64,000 bases of DNA from Oikopleura dioica (GCA_907165135.1 OU015567.1:6825001-6889000); one strand, 5' to 3'. Positions 43,701 through 57,064 are shown, numbered from the stretch's first letter. The notes: a model not told the origin generated them from the sequence alone. Numbers and translations: made by a program.

Positions 43701-46700
43701 TCAGGAACAAAGATTTTTAGGAAATTCACACCCGATTGAACCATTCTTTTTCAATTGAATGAAATTACGAATTTCCGCTGAGCAACGTTTCGCTACAATA
43801 GCGATTAAATTATCTGAGCCAACACTTAATTTGCAGCCGTGGCGAAGAAAAATGAATACGCTCCCTACTGCGCTCAAGTACCCCTTGTTCAAAGAAACGC
43901 ACTGCTTTCTATTAGGCCGGCTGCAAATAAGACGAAGCTTGTATTTCCATTGTCTTTTTTGTACTTTCCAATACTAAGTGAGAGGGGGACTCTTTCGAGG
44001 AGGCTTTTGGAACATTCGAGAAATCGAAAAAGGCCTGAATGAGGTTTGAACTTTGAAGAGCTAAATGAAAAGCCGCAAGGCGGCTTTTAAAAGCGAAGCC
44101 GCAAAGCGGCTTCGGAACAATATAATTTCAATCTATCTTTAAATATTGGCGGCTTCGTTAAAAAGCCGCTACGCGGCTTTTTATTTTAGTTCTTCGGAAC
44201 CTGGTCTTTTTAATGAACATTATTTCACTAGCTAGAACTGAGAGGTACACCAGGCATACGCGAGCGTGGCACTTGAGACATGCGAGCTCGTGAATGTCTG
44301 ATGGCATCCCCACTGCAATAACTGCCAAGTACTACTCTAGCTGGTTCTTTTCAACTTTCGCCACTCCTCCTCTTCACTTTTTGAAAAGGAGACACTTGGA
44401 ATTTTTAGCGCCGCGCTAAAAGAAGAACTGAATTTAGCGGATGCCAAAATCACTTCTTCTTTGCTGCTTCTTTTGAATATTGAATATTTAGAGGCCCCCT
44501 CTTTTAAAAAGTTAAAAACTGGGCGAAAGAAGCTGGAGCTCGGCTTTGATCCCTCGTTGTTTGCGAGGCCGGGGATGAAATCTATTTATCCCAAATAAGT
44601 TACGCGCACGCCCGTCTCGGCGCCTTCGCCCTTGAAATTCCCGCACTAGAATCCTTCTCGAGGAAAGGGAGGATAATGAGTAGCAGAAGAGGTTGTACCT
44701 GAGGCGGAGGTTGAAGACATAGGTGAAGGAGCCTGAAAGAAAGAGAATTAATACCTGGAAAGGGAGGGATCCAGTTGCCCTGGGGCGTGGTGACCGGCAC
44801 CCATTGGATGGCCTGGTTGCCACTTTGGGCACATTGAGACATGAGCATAGCGGAGGGAGCAAAGTTAGGAGGAGCAGTGCTGAAACCAGGGTTCGAATGA
44901 TTTGAAAATTAGAGTCTCTAGAGTCTAGAGTTGTTTGGATTTTGGAACCCTGGCTATCGGGGCTAGCATGGGCGGTGGGTTGATAAGCGTGAGCGCTGCC
45001 AATGCTAACTGTAGACACGGATTCTTGAAGCGCATGCCCAGATGGGTAAAACGCCGCGTTCTCGTGAATACTCAGCGCGGAAAATGATTCAAGAGGGTCC
45101 TTTTTCAGAATGACGAAAAATTTATTGATGAAAAAAGTGTGCTTTTACCTTGAAACTTCTCTTTTCTGAAAACTTTCTGTTTGAAATTCGAAAAATTAAT
45201 GTTCAAAATATTCTCTTTTTCTTGATAAAAAAAGTTCAAAAGCGGGAAAATTGAAAAGTGAGCACGGTGCGATTTCCTCTGCGCGATTTCCTTTTGAAAA
45301 TTACAAAAAAATAGTCGTAGACTTTCAAAGTTACGCATTTTCACCCGGTTTTGGAGCCTTTTTTGGCGGCTAAAGGATTTCAAAGTGGTCTAATTTTCGT
45401 CAAACTGGCCTGGGAGTACAAGTCGGCCATGGAGGTTACAGGAGTTGATTATGCAAAAAGATAAAATACGAATATATCCGGTTAAATATCTCTGGTAGTG
45501 TGAAGCTCATCATTCAAAATACCGCGAATCGCAGGGCATTCTAGAGGCGAGCCAAGTTTTTGCCCGGGGCGAGATTTCAAAAACACGGGTTTCGAGGCGC
45601 ATTGTGCGAGAAGGTTGATTTGAGGATGATTTTTGGGACCATTCTGACTATATGTCGTGATTGTCGGGAATGTCGTGAATGTCAACAATGTCAAGAATGT
45701 CGCTAAAGTCGAAAAAATTAAAGTTTTGAAAAATATTGAATTTTTTTATTTTTAGTCTTCAATGATTTCAGTCTTCAAAAGGTACTGTAATCACTTTTCT
45801 ACTGTCTAAAAAGTAATATTCGAGGAGCAATAGTAATATCACTTCTTTCACTTTTGACGTGGATAAATAAATAATCGCCCTTAGAAGCAGCTTAGGCCGA
45901 TATATCTAGGGTCGACGAGCAAAAATCAACCCCTAAAACCCCTTCAGGTAATTGCCCGAAACTTTGGGACTATATGTATTTTGGCCCATCTTAAAAATTT
46001 GTAATTGAAATTTTTTGGTATGATCACGTGATCATGTGATACGGACCCTCGAAAAGCTAGAAAAGCTTGCCAACCTCGATCCCCTAACCGCAGGTGATCA
46101 TAATGTAGCTCACATGAAAGAGCACAAAAGTTCTTCCTATAGAATCCAAAACATTTTTGGTGGCAAGATCACATGACTCGCTAGAGGGAAGTGAAGCGTC
46201 CAAAATGGCCCTTTTTGCAATGTATTTTGGCCTGAGTAACCCGTAAAACCTGGATTTTTACCTCAATTTTAGCGAATTTTGAGTTCTTATATAGCTTCTA
46301 GCGTGTCCCGTAAAGACGGCACCAAGAATTTTTTGATTGAACCACTAGAACAAACCAAGACCTTTCTTTTGGCCTAACGAGAAGATGATGCCATAAGGGG
46401 ATCAAGCTCGGCAAGCTTTTCTAGCTTTTCGAGGGTCTGTAACCCGTGATCACGTGGTCAGACCAAAAGTTTTCAATAACAATTTTTTAGTTAGGCCCAA
46501 ATACATATTGTCCCAAAGTTTCAAGGCTTTACCACAAAGGGTTCTTGGGGTTGAATTTTTGCTCGTCGGCCCTAGATATATCTAGTGAATAATATTGCGA
46601 ATTATATATCCGATACTGTATGTAGTTAACTTGGGAACAAAGTTGTTGAAGAGTGTTAGTAATTGACTCGTAAATAATAAATTGTGGCTGGCAGATGGGG

Positions 46701-49700
46701 TCGGGCGATTCAGCAGAGCACTTGCTTCGTTTGCATAAATCATTCTCAAATGCCTGTTTTGCAAAATATTTTTCAAAAATTAAACACTCTCAAGCGCCTT
46801 TTAGCAGGTCCCGCTTAATTGGTACTGTATTTAGTAGCTCACTTAGTTAGGCTTAACAGACGTCTTTTTAGGGGGAAAAGGGTGGTTTTTGAGCTGAATT
46901 TCTTAAGGATATACCCTCTGATAAACCTCAAATGCTTTTTTGACGATATTACTGTATTTATTTGAATAATATTCAGTTTCAATACAGTAATATTGTCAAA
47001 TAAAGCACTTGAGTCTTATCGGAGGGTATATCCTTAAGAATTTTAGCTCAATAAACACTTTTTTTGTATGATAATAGTTCACGTAAGACTTCGACAATTT
47101 TAGTATTGGACTCGATCTTTACAGCTATTTTTAGCATCTTTGGTTTTGCTATTTTTTGACTTCTTGGCTTGGCTCAATCAATTAACGTGTTAGGCGTGTT
47201 TTGACAAATGAGGAATATTATTTAATTTTGGAAGACAGGTGACCCCCTAAAGGGCGATGTATTAATATAAGATGTCGCCACAGCATTGATTTTTACAAAG
47301 ATTGATGCTGTCAGAAAAGGTTTAGGGCGATAGCCTCAGGGAGCGATTGCCCCTCGCCTCGCTCTTACTGTAGGAATTCAGACATTGGAAAAGGAAAAGG
47401 TCAAAAACAGCTCGATCAAGTACCCAACATCTGGCTTGTTTAGACTGTAATTGTTGGCGCTCTAGTGGGTTAATCCGCACTTTGCCCGGTGAAGTAGCCT
47501 GCTGAGGGGAGAAGTAAGGGTATCCGGGTTGCGCCAAAGTCGAATTCTTACACTACTTGAATCCAAAAAGCAAAAGTCGCTTTCTTGAACTGTCCGTGGT
47601 TCCGCCCGTCTGGCGTGCTCAATCCTGCGATGAAGGGTGAATATCGCCACTCCTCATACACCAAGCTGGCATGTTGACGGCGACCGATATAATGCGATAT
47701 GACAACTATATGCGTCGCCTTCTTATCGGACAAAAGATGGGAGCGTCAAGAAAAAGCAGGGCCCAAGCGGCGCGAAAAATTCCAAATTCCAACAATCGGG
47801 GGTTTTGAATTTTTACTAGAAATAATGTCCAAACAACCGAAAAAGGGACTGTATTCATTCAGGAAGCCATCTCGTCCACCGGTGTCCTGGACAGGTTAAA
47901 GTCAAGTCGAGTTGATTTTTTCCTAATGTTCGCGTTCGAGAGCCCTGCGGCTCGCTCAGCGCGGTTCATAAGCTCCGCTCCTTCTGCTCCTGTCGCTCCA
48001 TAATTATGACCGCGTGTCCGAGTAGGTGTCTAAGGTCCCTAACCCTTTTTTGGCCCGCGTCATTATCATTTGTAACAAAAAAGAGGGACTTTTCTCTTTT
48101 TGAGAGGGATTTCGAATCTTTTGTTAATACGACTCCGTAAATTGTATTACACGAATCGAGCCGTGTTCTATAAACAGCGTGTGATTATAACAATACTTGT
48201 GGTGGTGCCTCTCCCTTTTTCGCTACTGGCGCATTTTGAGAGGCTGGCGCGGCTCCAAAAGAAGTGCCACCAAGTTCAGCCGCGGAAAGGGGATCATCAT
48301 CCTTGCATATTCCATAGCTACAGTTATCAGTAGCTACAGTCATAAGTCGCCTCCCATTATCCTCGATTATTCGACTCCGAGCGGATTTACTCTCAAGAGG
48401 AGGCTTCTTGGACTCTCAAAAAGTGGCCCAAAGTGTTTTTATTTATTGCTAGTTTTTCATTTCTCCACTGTCAATTTCAAATTGTTCGCAAAGCAATAAA
48501 TTCTAGCGCTGGCTTTGATCCAGAAGAAAGGGTACATTCCCGTGGACACTTATTAGTAATTATGGCCGGAAATTTATCGAACATTTGGACAGGGCAAATT
48601 TACAGCGCGTCAAGAGTGTGCCCAGGTGGCAATTCCGTGAATAAAAAAACGCGAAAAACGCGAAATTCCAATTTTTTCAACGATAATAACAAACACCGCG
48701 CTTTTTGATGATGGCGTATTGGGCTAAACATCTGCTTTTTTGATGAACTTAATAGAAGAAATTCCGGCCGCGCGCTAAACAATAAACACCAATTTGTCTT
48801 CTATTTCCGCAACACTCGGACAGCCGTATTTTGGCCGAAAACTTTATAATTATCTTGCAAAACATGAAACGCGATTGTCTTCGTTTGAGAAAAAACACGA
48901 GTAAAATATGCAATTATATGTTATTATTTCTTCTTAATAGCCTCATCTACAACATGAAAGAAAAGAGCACCGAACATCACTTTTACTAAGGGTGTACCCC
49001 CCTTAAATCGATAATATTCCTTTCTTCGCGCTGTGGGGGATACACTTTTATCGGATAAATACGGAAGTCTTTACCGCTTAATCTGGCTTTAAGGTTAGTT
49101 GACCCAGGTACTTTCCCGGATGTATTTTTTTATCATCGGCTACTGCACCTGGCATTGATAACAAAAAGAAAAAACGCCGAAATTTCAAATGATAAAAGGG
49201 CCAAAAAAAAAGGAATTTGACAAAAAAAAAGGTTGTTAAAAAAGGTTATCAGAAAACGAAAAAGGAAAGGAATGAGCTTTATTAAACTCGGCAGGGGCTC
49301 ATTTCATGAGTGATAAGATTCGACATTATCGGGCTCCAAATTGGCCGCTGGAAAATTCGACATGAAATGGTTGCTGATTGTTATGTTATCAAAACGTACT
49401 CTTTGTTAAGCCCGAACGCGCCTTGTAAACTTGTAGCACCAATTAAACTCTAATTTACATCTAAACCCGCAATTAGCCAAAATACGGTAAAACGCTCCCT
49501 AAAAATGCGATCGGAAATCGAATCGATTTTTCCATCGATATTGGGGATCGGGCAGTACCTCCAATAAGTAGGCATAACGCACAAAAAATCAACTTTTTCC
49601 CTGTAATAGATACAAGTTTGAAACTTTGGGAGGAACTAAAACACCAAAAATGACTTTTCAAAATTTTTTGGAAAAATTTTTGTTACAGTTTAGTACTTTT

Positions 49701-52700
49701 TTCACCCCTTTTCTGACTACTTTTCGAGCAATCAAGCTACGGTATTCTAAGTATGCTCATTCGAAAGAGCGGAAAAAACTGAGTCACAATTATCAATAAA
49801 AAGGGGTTCCTGGTGGGGTTCCCTGGATTCTAGGGATGAAAAACCCCTTAAAATCAGCCAAATTTGGGGTTTCATTCGACTTATCGTGTGATGACGTCAT
49901 TTCCGGTCAAAAAACAACTTTTGAAATTTCTTGCTAAAACAATGGGAATATAGTAAATTAGTACCCCAGAGTTCGAATCTGAAGTCAAAAGTTCATAAAA
50001 GTTCATTTTCGGGGTCAAATCGGGTCATTTTTGAGTGATGACTCATCATTTTTGCGATTTTCAACCCCTAAAATCTGGGGGTTTTGATGTATCTGACTCA
50101 GTTTTGTGTGCTCTTTCGAATGAGCATACTTACAACCCCGTAGCTTGGATGGCACGAAAAATCAATTTTTGACAACTTTGGGGTACTAAAAAGTACTAAA
50201 TTTTAAATTTTTGAAAATTTTTTGTTGAAATGTTGTCAGAGCACAAAAATCTATATGATGGGTGAAAATTAGCTTCCTACGACTTTCCGACAAAAGTCGA
50301 TTTTTGTGCGTTATGCCTACCAATAAGCCATATGCAAGCTAAGATAAACTCATCATCCAACACCCCATAAATGCCAAGTATGAGCATATGCGGACCCTAT
50401 TCCCTTTCTTTTGAATTTATAGTCAATTTTGTTGAGCTGATAAATCCTTCAATCACACACGGGGTTCTATAAATCAAACCTTACAAAAACAATCAATGGA
50501 CGAAAAAAACAAATTGAAAGTTCGAAATTAATGAGTTTTGAAAGAAACATAAGCGAGCATCTGGCACACTTACTGTTTTACAAGCAATTTAACAAGATAA
50601 AGTTTTGGCTCGGAAACCTGTGTAGAAAACCTGAGTCAGGCCCTGGAAGAGAAAAGCCAGGGGAGTTGGAACATCTGAGGAGATCTGTCTTACTCGCTCG
50701 GGAGAAAATTTCGGATTCTAGTGCTTCGTGGTAAATTGTTAATTTTGGCGCACGGCGCGATGTTAGTGCACCGCGTTACGTAGAACGCGAAGGGGTGAAA
50801 ATTTGATTTTCAAGTCAATTTCCCAGCGGACGCGAAATTTATCTTTTACTCACTCTTTTTCGTGTTTCGGGCTTTTGACAAGTGATTAGACTGTTTGTTG
50901 GTAGTGAACGTCTAAAGTTTGTTTACAGTGTTCTTGAAGGAAAGAAGGAATTTTGAGTTCTGGAACTTGGAATTTCGCAAGCTAGGCAGAATTCTAGCGC
51001 TCTCTCACTCTTCAAATTCATGTTCACTAACGGCCCGCACGTGTCACCGAAAATTCGCCACAAACCCAGCATTGTATGCATAAGTACTGTAGCCTTGGGC
51101 ACTAATCCAATCTTGCCAAACTTGACGATCCTTTTTATTGAATAATTTTCAACAAAAAATTAAAACACTTCACTCTGGCTTCGGCAACCTGAGTAGAAAA
51201 CCTGAGTCAGGGTCCGAAAGATGTTAAATGAAAAGCCGCGTAGCGGCTTTTTAAAACGAAGCCGCTTTGCGGCTTCGCAAAATTAACATTTAGATCACTT
51301 TTTGATTAATGGCGAAGCCGCCTTGCGGCTTCGTTTTTAAAAAGCCGCTAGGCGGCTTTTCATTTGAGATTATTTTGGACCCAGACACAGGTTTTCTACA
51401 CAGGTTGCTGAGCCGAGCGTTCCACAAACCAAAATCTGGGTGCTTTTTGCAGACAAAAATGAATGGTATGCGACCAGAAGTTTAAATCTTAACCGCATGG
51501 GACAGAAGGTGTATTCTACTGCACTTAAGAACTTTTTAGCTAAATAACTTCCGAACGAATTGTCCAAATTAGATAAAAATTAAAATGGTTGTTCCTTCAT
51601 ATAATTAGAGCAGATCTGATAAGTTTCAAGGAATTATCGGTTACTAACCGCCCTCTGCACCGGATTATATCCGGCCTAATTGCCCTCCCGCTGAGTGTTT
51701 GCACATTGAAACCGAACCAATATCAAGAATTTACTCTACTAAAAGGGGTTTTTATGTTTTCGATATCGCTGATTCCAAATATTGAATTTAATTTTTCGAG
51801 AAATCAAAATAAGAGATAATTTTTGAAACCCCCCTGAGATAAATGGCATTTTTCTGCAATAAGGAAAAGCGCTATGCAAATTTTGATAGCGGATTTGAAA
51901 TCTACACCAAAAAATTACTATTCGGTATAATTTTCAAGTTTATCCGACCAGTAGTTTTCTTAAGTGCAGTGCAATACACCTTCTGTCCGAGCGCCTCTAT
52001 CCCCCGATCTGTCCCATGCGGTTAAAGTGCGCTGCTAAATGATTAAGGGAAGGCGCGGTTGGAGGATGCGGAGATGATTTGACCAACTGGTCATCAGCAG
52101 ACCGCGATCAAACAACAACTCGGTTAGTGCCAGATCTGACCCCGAGGAACTGTAGTCCCGGAAGTGGGGCTTTCTTGCGCACTTTGATCGTGCATTTCTC
52201 AAATTGGGGGATTTTGAGCGGCTCAAGAATTCCTGGCGGCGGCGCGGTTTGATCCAGCATAGAAAAAGAACTGTCTGGCCGTTTTACTAAAAAGCCAGCG
52301 CGGGATAACCGTAAGCCAAAGGCAAACGCGGGCTAATCCCGATCGAGAAGAGTATCGATAGCAAACTTTCACTTTTGATAGCAAGAATTTTAAAAAGAAG
52401 CCGCATTTTCTTTTTGCTTCTGTAATGAAATAGGGCAAATTACAAACAAATGCGCTTGTGTGCCCAAGACTGCGATAGAGTCAACGAAGGGCACACAGGG
52501 TGTGATGAGTACCCCCATCCTGGTTGTCAGGAACAAACAGTAAACAGTTTTTTCGCACCAGGAGACGGAGGGTCAAAATATTTACGCCACCGTACGTAAA
52601 CTTTATTATTACGCCTGGCATTATTTTTTATCTGGCGCGAGTTACCAGTAGTACACTTGGTCTATCACCAACTCCATCGGAAGGCGCTACAATGAGTTAA

Positions 52701-55700
52701 TCCGCTTATCAGACGGCACCGTTCTTGAGAGTCCAGTCTTAAGGGTGGAGTACTTTGAATCCATCAAACATCAACTTTTTTAACACCCACCACGAGCGCT
52801 AGAATTTGCTGAAAATCGAGGAAAAAATGATTAGCGCGTAAGTTGCGTATTTTTATTTCCTCGCGAAAGCTATCAATTTTTACTGTGATGATTGCTAGCT
52901 TACTAATCTACGCGCGTTAAAACCTGTCAAAACTGGAATAAAATATTAGCTGAGGGCATTTACCATTTTCGCTAATTTTGCATTTTCGCATAACTGAAAA
53001 GGCTTCTCATAAAAATCCAGAGTTCATAAGCAATGTTTTTGACTGTATTCGCGTGAAGATGTAAATGCACGGTATACCCTTAATCCAGCCCTAATCGTCT
53101 GATAAAGTTGGAATATAGAGCTCCGGGCATAAATCCGACCGCGATTCGGTCGACTCGCTAAAAACAGCAAATGCGAACCACACATCCGTTTATTCGCGAC
53201 TGCGTGGAACTTATGTCAAATGTCTTCATCCTCGATTTCTGGCGCAGTTCCATTTGGTATTAAGAAAGAGGTGCTTAATTAACTTTTCGCTACCAACTTC
53301 TCCTCGTCCAGGCTGGAGCGAGTTTGCCACCACGATTCTGCCCTGTTAAAATATTCATTTTGAAGGGGCAGGGAAAGTAGTATTATATCGCAGCAAATAT
53401 TTTTCGCGCATCTCCAGCCGCCCATGCTGGTGCATTGTCCAGACAGGTACTGGCACCAGGCCAGATTTGGCGCGATCTCCGCCTTTCTCCAATTTGATTT
53501 TTTGAGGATAAAATTCGCAAAAAAGAAAGAAATTGAAGAAATCTCCATGGTAGAATAATTGAGTCAGGTTTTGAAGAGGTTAAATGAAAAGCCGCGTAGC
53601 GGCTTTTGAAGACGAAGCCGCGAAGCGGCTTCGGAACATTACCATTACAGTTTAATTTTCATATTGGCGAAGCCGCTCCGCGTCTTCGATTTTTAGAAAG
53701 CCGCTACGCGGCTTTTAATTTAGCCCCTTCAAAGCCTTTTCCACTAGGTCTTGACCTCATTTTGAAAGTAAAGTCTTACTGTCACTGTAAAATCAGTATT
53801 CGCGCGGGGTTTGGGATAAGAGAGAGTCAAGAGATTATTTCAACTATCCACGGCGCTGCTGCTTTTCTTGACGGCATCAATTTTCGACAAATTGAATTGT
53901 ATTCTGTAAACGCGCTTTAGGGCTGTTGGGGAGGGCAATTCTTCGCAGCGATGGTTATGAAAAATCGACCCTGACAAGTTTGTTACTCAGGGCGAGTCAG
54001 AGGGCAATTTTCGCGAAGCTAATTTCGCAATAAAGCAGGAATTGCTTTAATTTTATCACCTTGCTTGTAAACCATTACGATCATGCTTCGTGTTTCTTCG
54101 AAAATAACGAGAAAAATAACAGGAGCCAGTTTTTTGGGTCTGTTTCTACAATCGCATTTGAGATTCAAAAAGAGCCAGCTCCAAGTCAAGTCGTGTGTGG
54201 CCCAATTCAATTAATCACCATTTGTACAAATTGAATTAATGGTACCATGGATCAGTTCACGGATTATGGTAGCAGCGCGCTGAGTGCTCTGCCCGGAGGC
54301 GTGAGAGCTCAGAATTGTATCCGGAAGATCGAAAAATCGTTATTTGAATTTTACTCGAATTTTTTCGAAGAAAAAGCGCTAATTTGAGCAAATTTCACGC
54401 CCGAAGTATTGAGTGTTCAATTCAGTAGTTCTAGGACAATATTTACACTGGCGATAAAAATCCAATGAATAGATAAACGTCAGTAAATTTTAACTTAACA
54501 GATTCATCAGCTCCGACTTCCGGCTTTGCGGATTCGCCCTGAGGCGCGTGTTGGCTACGAGACACGAAAGATGATGAAATAGATACGAGAAAAGTTCGGT
54601 GTTGAGAACAATTCGCACTTTTTCAGCTGCCATCGTTACATAATAACGTAACCAAAATGGAATGAAATGTTGGCTTTGTGAGGTCATTTTTCATTGGATC
54701 AAATTTGACAGAGGCTAATCTTATTTGTCACAGCTTTTTTTCTGTTTGCATTTTGATCTGGAACATTGTGTCAATATTTCGCTAACGAGTTGGGAAAAGA
54801 GAATCGCAAGAATCTCCCTCGCTACTGTTTAATTTATGCATCTCGAAGACGGAGACAAGGTCAAGTGTTTACGACTGTTAAAAGAGGTGTTTTAAGTTGT
54901 CACCCCCTAAGTTACAATTTCCGGGCGAAGTGCCGTTGAAACCCGGAAATGCCAAAAACCGACCCCTTTTTTCACATTATTCATGATGAGCTGGGCTCGG
55001 CAACCTGTGTAAAAACCTGAGTCAGGGTCTAGAAAATGTTCTAATGAAAAGATCTTTCAGACCCTGACTCAGGTTTTCTACACAGGTTGCCGAGCCCAAA
55101 TGATGAGATCTGAGCTCAAATTGTCCACTACGTAAAATACTATTCGTATTTACATTTTCGTGATTCGCCAAAAAGGAACCCTTTGTGATGAAGAAAAGAC
55201 CACTCGAATAGTATTAATCGCGAGTTGACATAATAAACCAGAGTCAATGGAAATCTGGGCCGATTTTTTCATTTTTGCTTTTTATCGCCCACGTTTGCCT
55301 AAACGGGTTAAAATTTTCGAAGCAACCCGCCCGCGCGCGCAATTTAGGATTTTTAGCTGTTGCGTCGCTCGTTGAGCACGATTTCTGTAATCTTTGCAGG
55401 AATCCAATTTTGGTACGATAGGATTAGCGGCGAAATCCGCCAAAAGCGCCGCGCTCGGTCCGCCGCGCCTGTCTGCCGAGCTCTGGAATCGCGAGCTCTG
55501 GACGGACATTACGTTCGCGCGCCGGACGTGGCAGGTTCCGTTTCAAAGTGCCGTTTACTGTTGGTATACCCGTAGTCGCCTTCGACCCAGCTAGTCTAGA
55601 CGAACTTTTCAGTGCTCGAGGTATTTGTATAAGCACCTGAAAGCCTATCATCAATGAAGGCCTATCAATTTAAGTTTTGTCTCACAAAAGTTCAGGTCTT

Positions 55701-56516
55701 TTTAATGACTGATTATTTTGTACTGATAAAAGATCTAGCGGAAAAGAAAAGACGGAAAATGAAGACACAAAAAAAGAAACTACGGCGATTTTCATAAAGA
55801 AAAAATAAGGAAGAATTACCCATTTAGATATGACCACAAAAGAACAATTGTCAATATACAAGGCGTTGAATTGAATTTGAGCTTTGAATAAATACGCCAT
55901 TTATACACACATACAGCTTGTTTGGAACTCACGCGCCCCAGGGCAAAACTCGAGAGTTTTTTTTACTTATTTTTTGAAATGTAAAATCAGAAATTTCGAT
56001 TCAAAAAGTCTTTTTTTTTTGAAAATGAAAAAAAAATTTTTCCCTTTTTTTGGAAATAAAATTTCAAAGTGCAAATTTGAAAATGCCAAGTATCGTTGGG
56101 ATACGTGCTCAGTGGATGGTAGCGGTTGTTTTGGGGTCACGATGGACCCATAATAGCGGCGCGTTTTGAGTGAAAATTTTGGATAGCGTAAGTTGCGCTT
56201 GTTGCTCCTTGGGAATGCGTAGAACGCATGGTATGCAACTCGGCGCTTTTTTTGCTCCTCCGCCAAACCTTGTTTGGCTAAAACAAAACACTTGCTTTGC
56301 CCCTTGAATAACAAACACCAGCCTGAGCGACTCCTCAAGCTCCTCTTGCTAACAAGCTAGCTCGCTCGCTCGCTCGTTTTCTTGCTCATGTCTCAAGTCC
56401 AACAAAAAGAAGGAACATACCTTGAATCCCCATATGGGCCCCATACTGACGGATGGGTAGGCCTGGAAGTGGTGCCCATGTGTCATGTGAGGACCTGGAG
56501 CAGCTAAGGCGGCCAT
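37789..56516 (-). CDS. RBMS: RBMS/MSSP-type RNA-binding protein with two RRMs
   Basis: Starts at 56516 ([16 protein letters not shown]) and ends at 37789. Exons: 56516-56421, 45099-about 44950, 44879-44755, 43432-43347, 43195-43010, 42742-42617, 41887-41819, 41772-41701, 41568-41479, 41388-41263, 41171-41136, 40934-40734, 39312-39268, 37944-37789; about 520 residues. RRM1 spans two exons ([18 protein letters not shown]), RRM2 five ([31 protein letters not shown]). KFADGGQKK after RRM2 is diagnostic of the RBMS1/2/3 family, which bind AU-rich RNA and single-stranded DNA. The tail is rich in Pro, His, Met and Gln. The first intron is 11.3 kb. The exon 12 donor appears to be GA and lies beside a foldback insertion. 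The exon 2-3 junction needs a non-canonical donor. Confidence 0.88.
39650..40724. mobile_element. 1,075-bp foldback element with 9-bp target duplication
   Basis: Inverted termini GAGTGGAGGACTCTCGCCCA on both ends, flanked by AAATTATTC at 39641-39649 and 40725-40733. The arms are several hundred bp long and contain direct repeats of GGACTCTCGCCCAA plus telomere-like GGTTAGGG/CCCTAAC blocks and a GGGGCGAAGCCC motif. No transposase. It sits in an RBMS intron, 9 bp from the exon 12 donor. Confidence 0.85.
42791..42990. repeat. 30-bp minisatellite, six to seven units, in an RBMS intron
   Basis: Unit of the form TTCTGATTGGGCGCGCGCCC followed by about 10 A/T-rich bases. Each unit carries an inverted CCAAT box (GATTGG) and a GC palindrome. 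Units are exactly 30 bp apart and diverged at a few positions. Confidence 0.8.
43490..43703. mobile_element. Stem-loop MITE copy in RBMS intron
   Basis: GACTCGGCAGACTGAGTCAG left end, AAGCCGC hairpins, right end GTTACCGAGCTC. Left end partly altered. Confidence 0.8.
44030..44210. mobile_element. Stem-loop MITE copy, partial, in RBMS intron
   Basis: Hairpins AAGCCGCAAGGCGGCTT and AAGCCGCTACGCGGCTT remain; both terminal arms are degraded. Confidence 0.72.
45899..46584. mobile_element. Foldback element of about 690 bp
   Basis: Long imperfect inverted arms: left TATATCTAGGGTCGACGAGC, right the complement of GCTCGTCGGCCCTAGATATA. Further inside, GATCACGTGATC and CTCGAAAAGCTAGAAAAGCT are mirrored. 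No coding capacity. Confidence 0.75.
46891..47053. repeat. 160-bp palindrome
   Basis: Arms share TTCTTAAGGATATACCCTC and ATATTACTGTATT in inverted order around a short loop. Probably a foldback MITE. Confidence 0.75.
49560..50330. mobile_element. Foldback element of about 770 bp
   Basis: Arms begin TAGGCATAACGCACAAAAA and are mirrored at the right end. Inner blocks (TATGCTCATTCGAAAGAGC, TTTAGTACTTTTT) also recur inverted. No coding capacity. Confidence 0.78.
50607..50655. mobile_element. Solo left end of the stem-loop MITE
   Basis: GGCTCGGAAACCTGTGTAGA followed by AAACCTGAGTCAGG, then unrelated sequence; no hairpins and no right end. Confidence 0.65.
51178..51416. mobile_element. Stem-loop MITE copy in RBMS intron
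   Basis: Complete: GGCTTCGGCAACCTGAGTAG at left, four AAGCCGC/GCGGCTT hairpin units, right end CAGGTTGCTGAGCC. Confidence 0.83.
53556..53745. mobile_element. Stem-loop MITE copy, ends eroded
   Basis: Hairpins AAGCCGCGTAGCGGCTT and AAGCCGCTACGCGGCTT with a 40-bp loop. Only GAGTCAGGTTTTGAAGAG remains of the left arm. Confidence 0.75.
54992..55098. mobile_element. Stem-loop MITE, internal hairpins deleted
   Basis: Both termini are intact and inverted (GGGCTCGGCAACCTGTGT) but the AAGCCGC hairpins are missing, leaving a 107-bp foldback. Confidence 0.82.
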
Positions 56517-57060
56517 CTTCAGTTTCTCTTGTTTTTCAACTTTTTCGAAGTTTTCTCTGTTTTTTTCGACAATTCGAGTCGAAAAAAGTTTCAGGTTTTT
56601 CTTTTACCGGTCAAAAAAGTTTCACAATTTTGATTTTTCGGTTTAAAAAATATAAATTTTTTCTCTCTTTTTTGTTGGATTTTTGATGTATCGGGGATGA
56701 TTTGTTTTCCGGTACTAGTAAGTTAGTGTCTTAGCTAGTTAATTAACGATACATGGAAAATCCGAAGAGCGTTGAGAAAAAATTATGGGGCGCGGAGTGC
56801 GCGCGGTGGCGCACGCGCGTTCCCTCAGCTTTCTCGGTGTAGAGCGGCGGCGGCGCCCGATCCCTGAGCGCCCTCTTCTTCGAAGCATCCGAGGAGCTCA
56901 GCTCTTAGAACGCTACTGGAGAGCTTTACTCGGCTTTTATTGATGCCACATCGCTATTGCACATCGAAGCAGCAGAATGTACCAAATTGACTTGCTGAAA
57001 TGATCATTTTTTCTTTTAAAAAATTGACTTTTTGACATCAAATTCTAAAAAAACTCTGAA
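56517..57060. other. RBMS upstream region
   Basis: Pyrimidine-rich stretch just upstream of the start (56520-56680) and a GC-rich block at 56780-56880 that could be promoter. No TATA box is clear. Confidence 0.4.
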
Positions 57061-57064
57061 AAAT

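Larger units (their letters stand above)
45100..56420 (-). other. 11.3-kb first intron of RBMS
   Basis: Lies between the first exon (donor AAG|gtatgt at 56420) and exon 2 (acceptor AAAAAG at 45100), phase 0. No convincing gene was found inside on either strand; short frames at 47699-47899, 48562-48708 and 54490-54687 lack support. It holds stem-loop MITEs and three large palindromic elements, listed separately. Confidence 0.7.

Noticed and set aside
44733-44754. A 22-bp intron in RBMS followed by a small cassette exon
   Set aside because: Too short to splice; skipping directly to the exon at 43432 keeps the frame and gives a normal RBMS N-terminus.
54490-54687. Open frame in the large RBMS intron
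   Set aside because: Starts with ATG but shows no domain, splice or repeat support; length is within chance.
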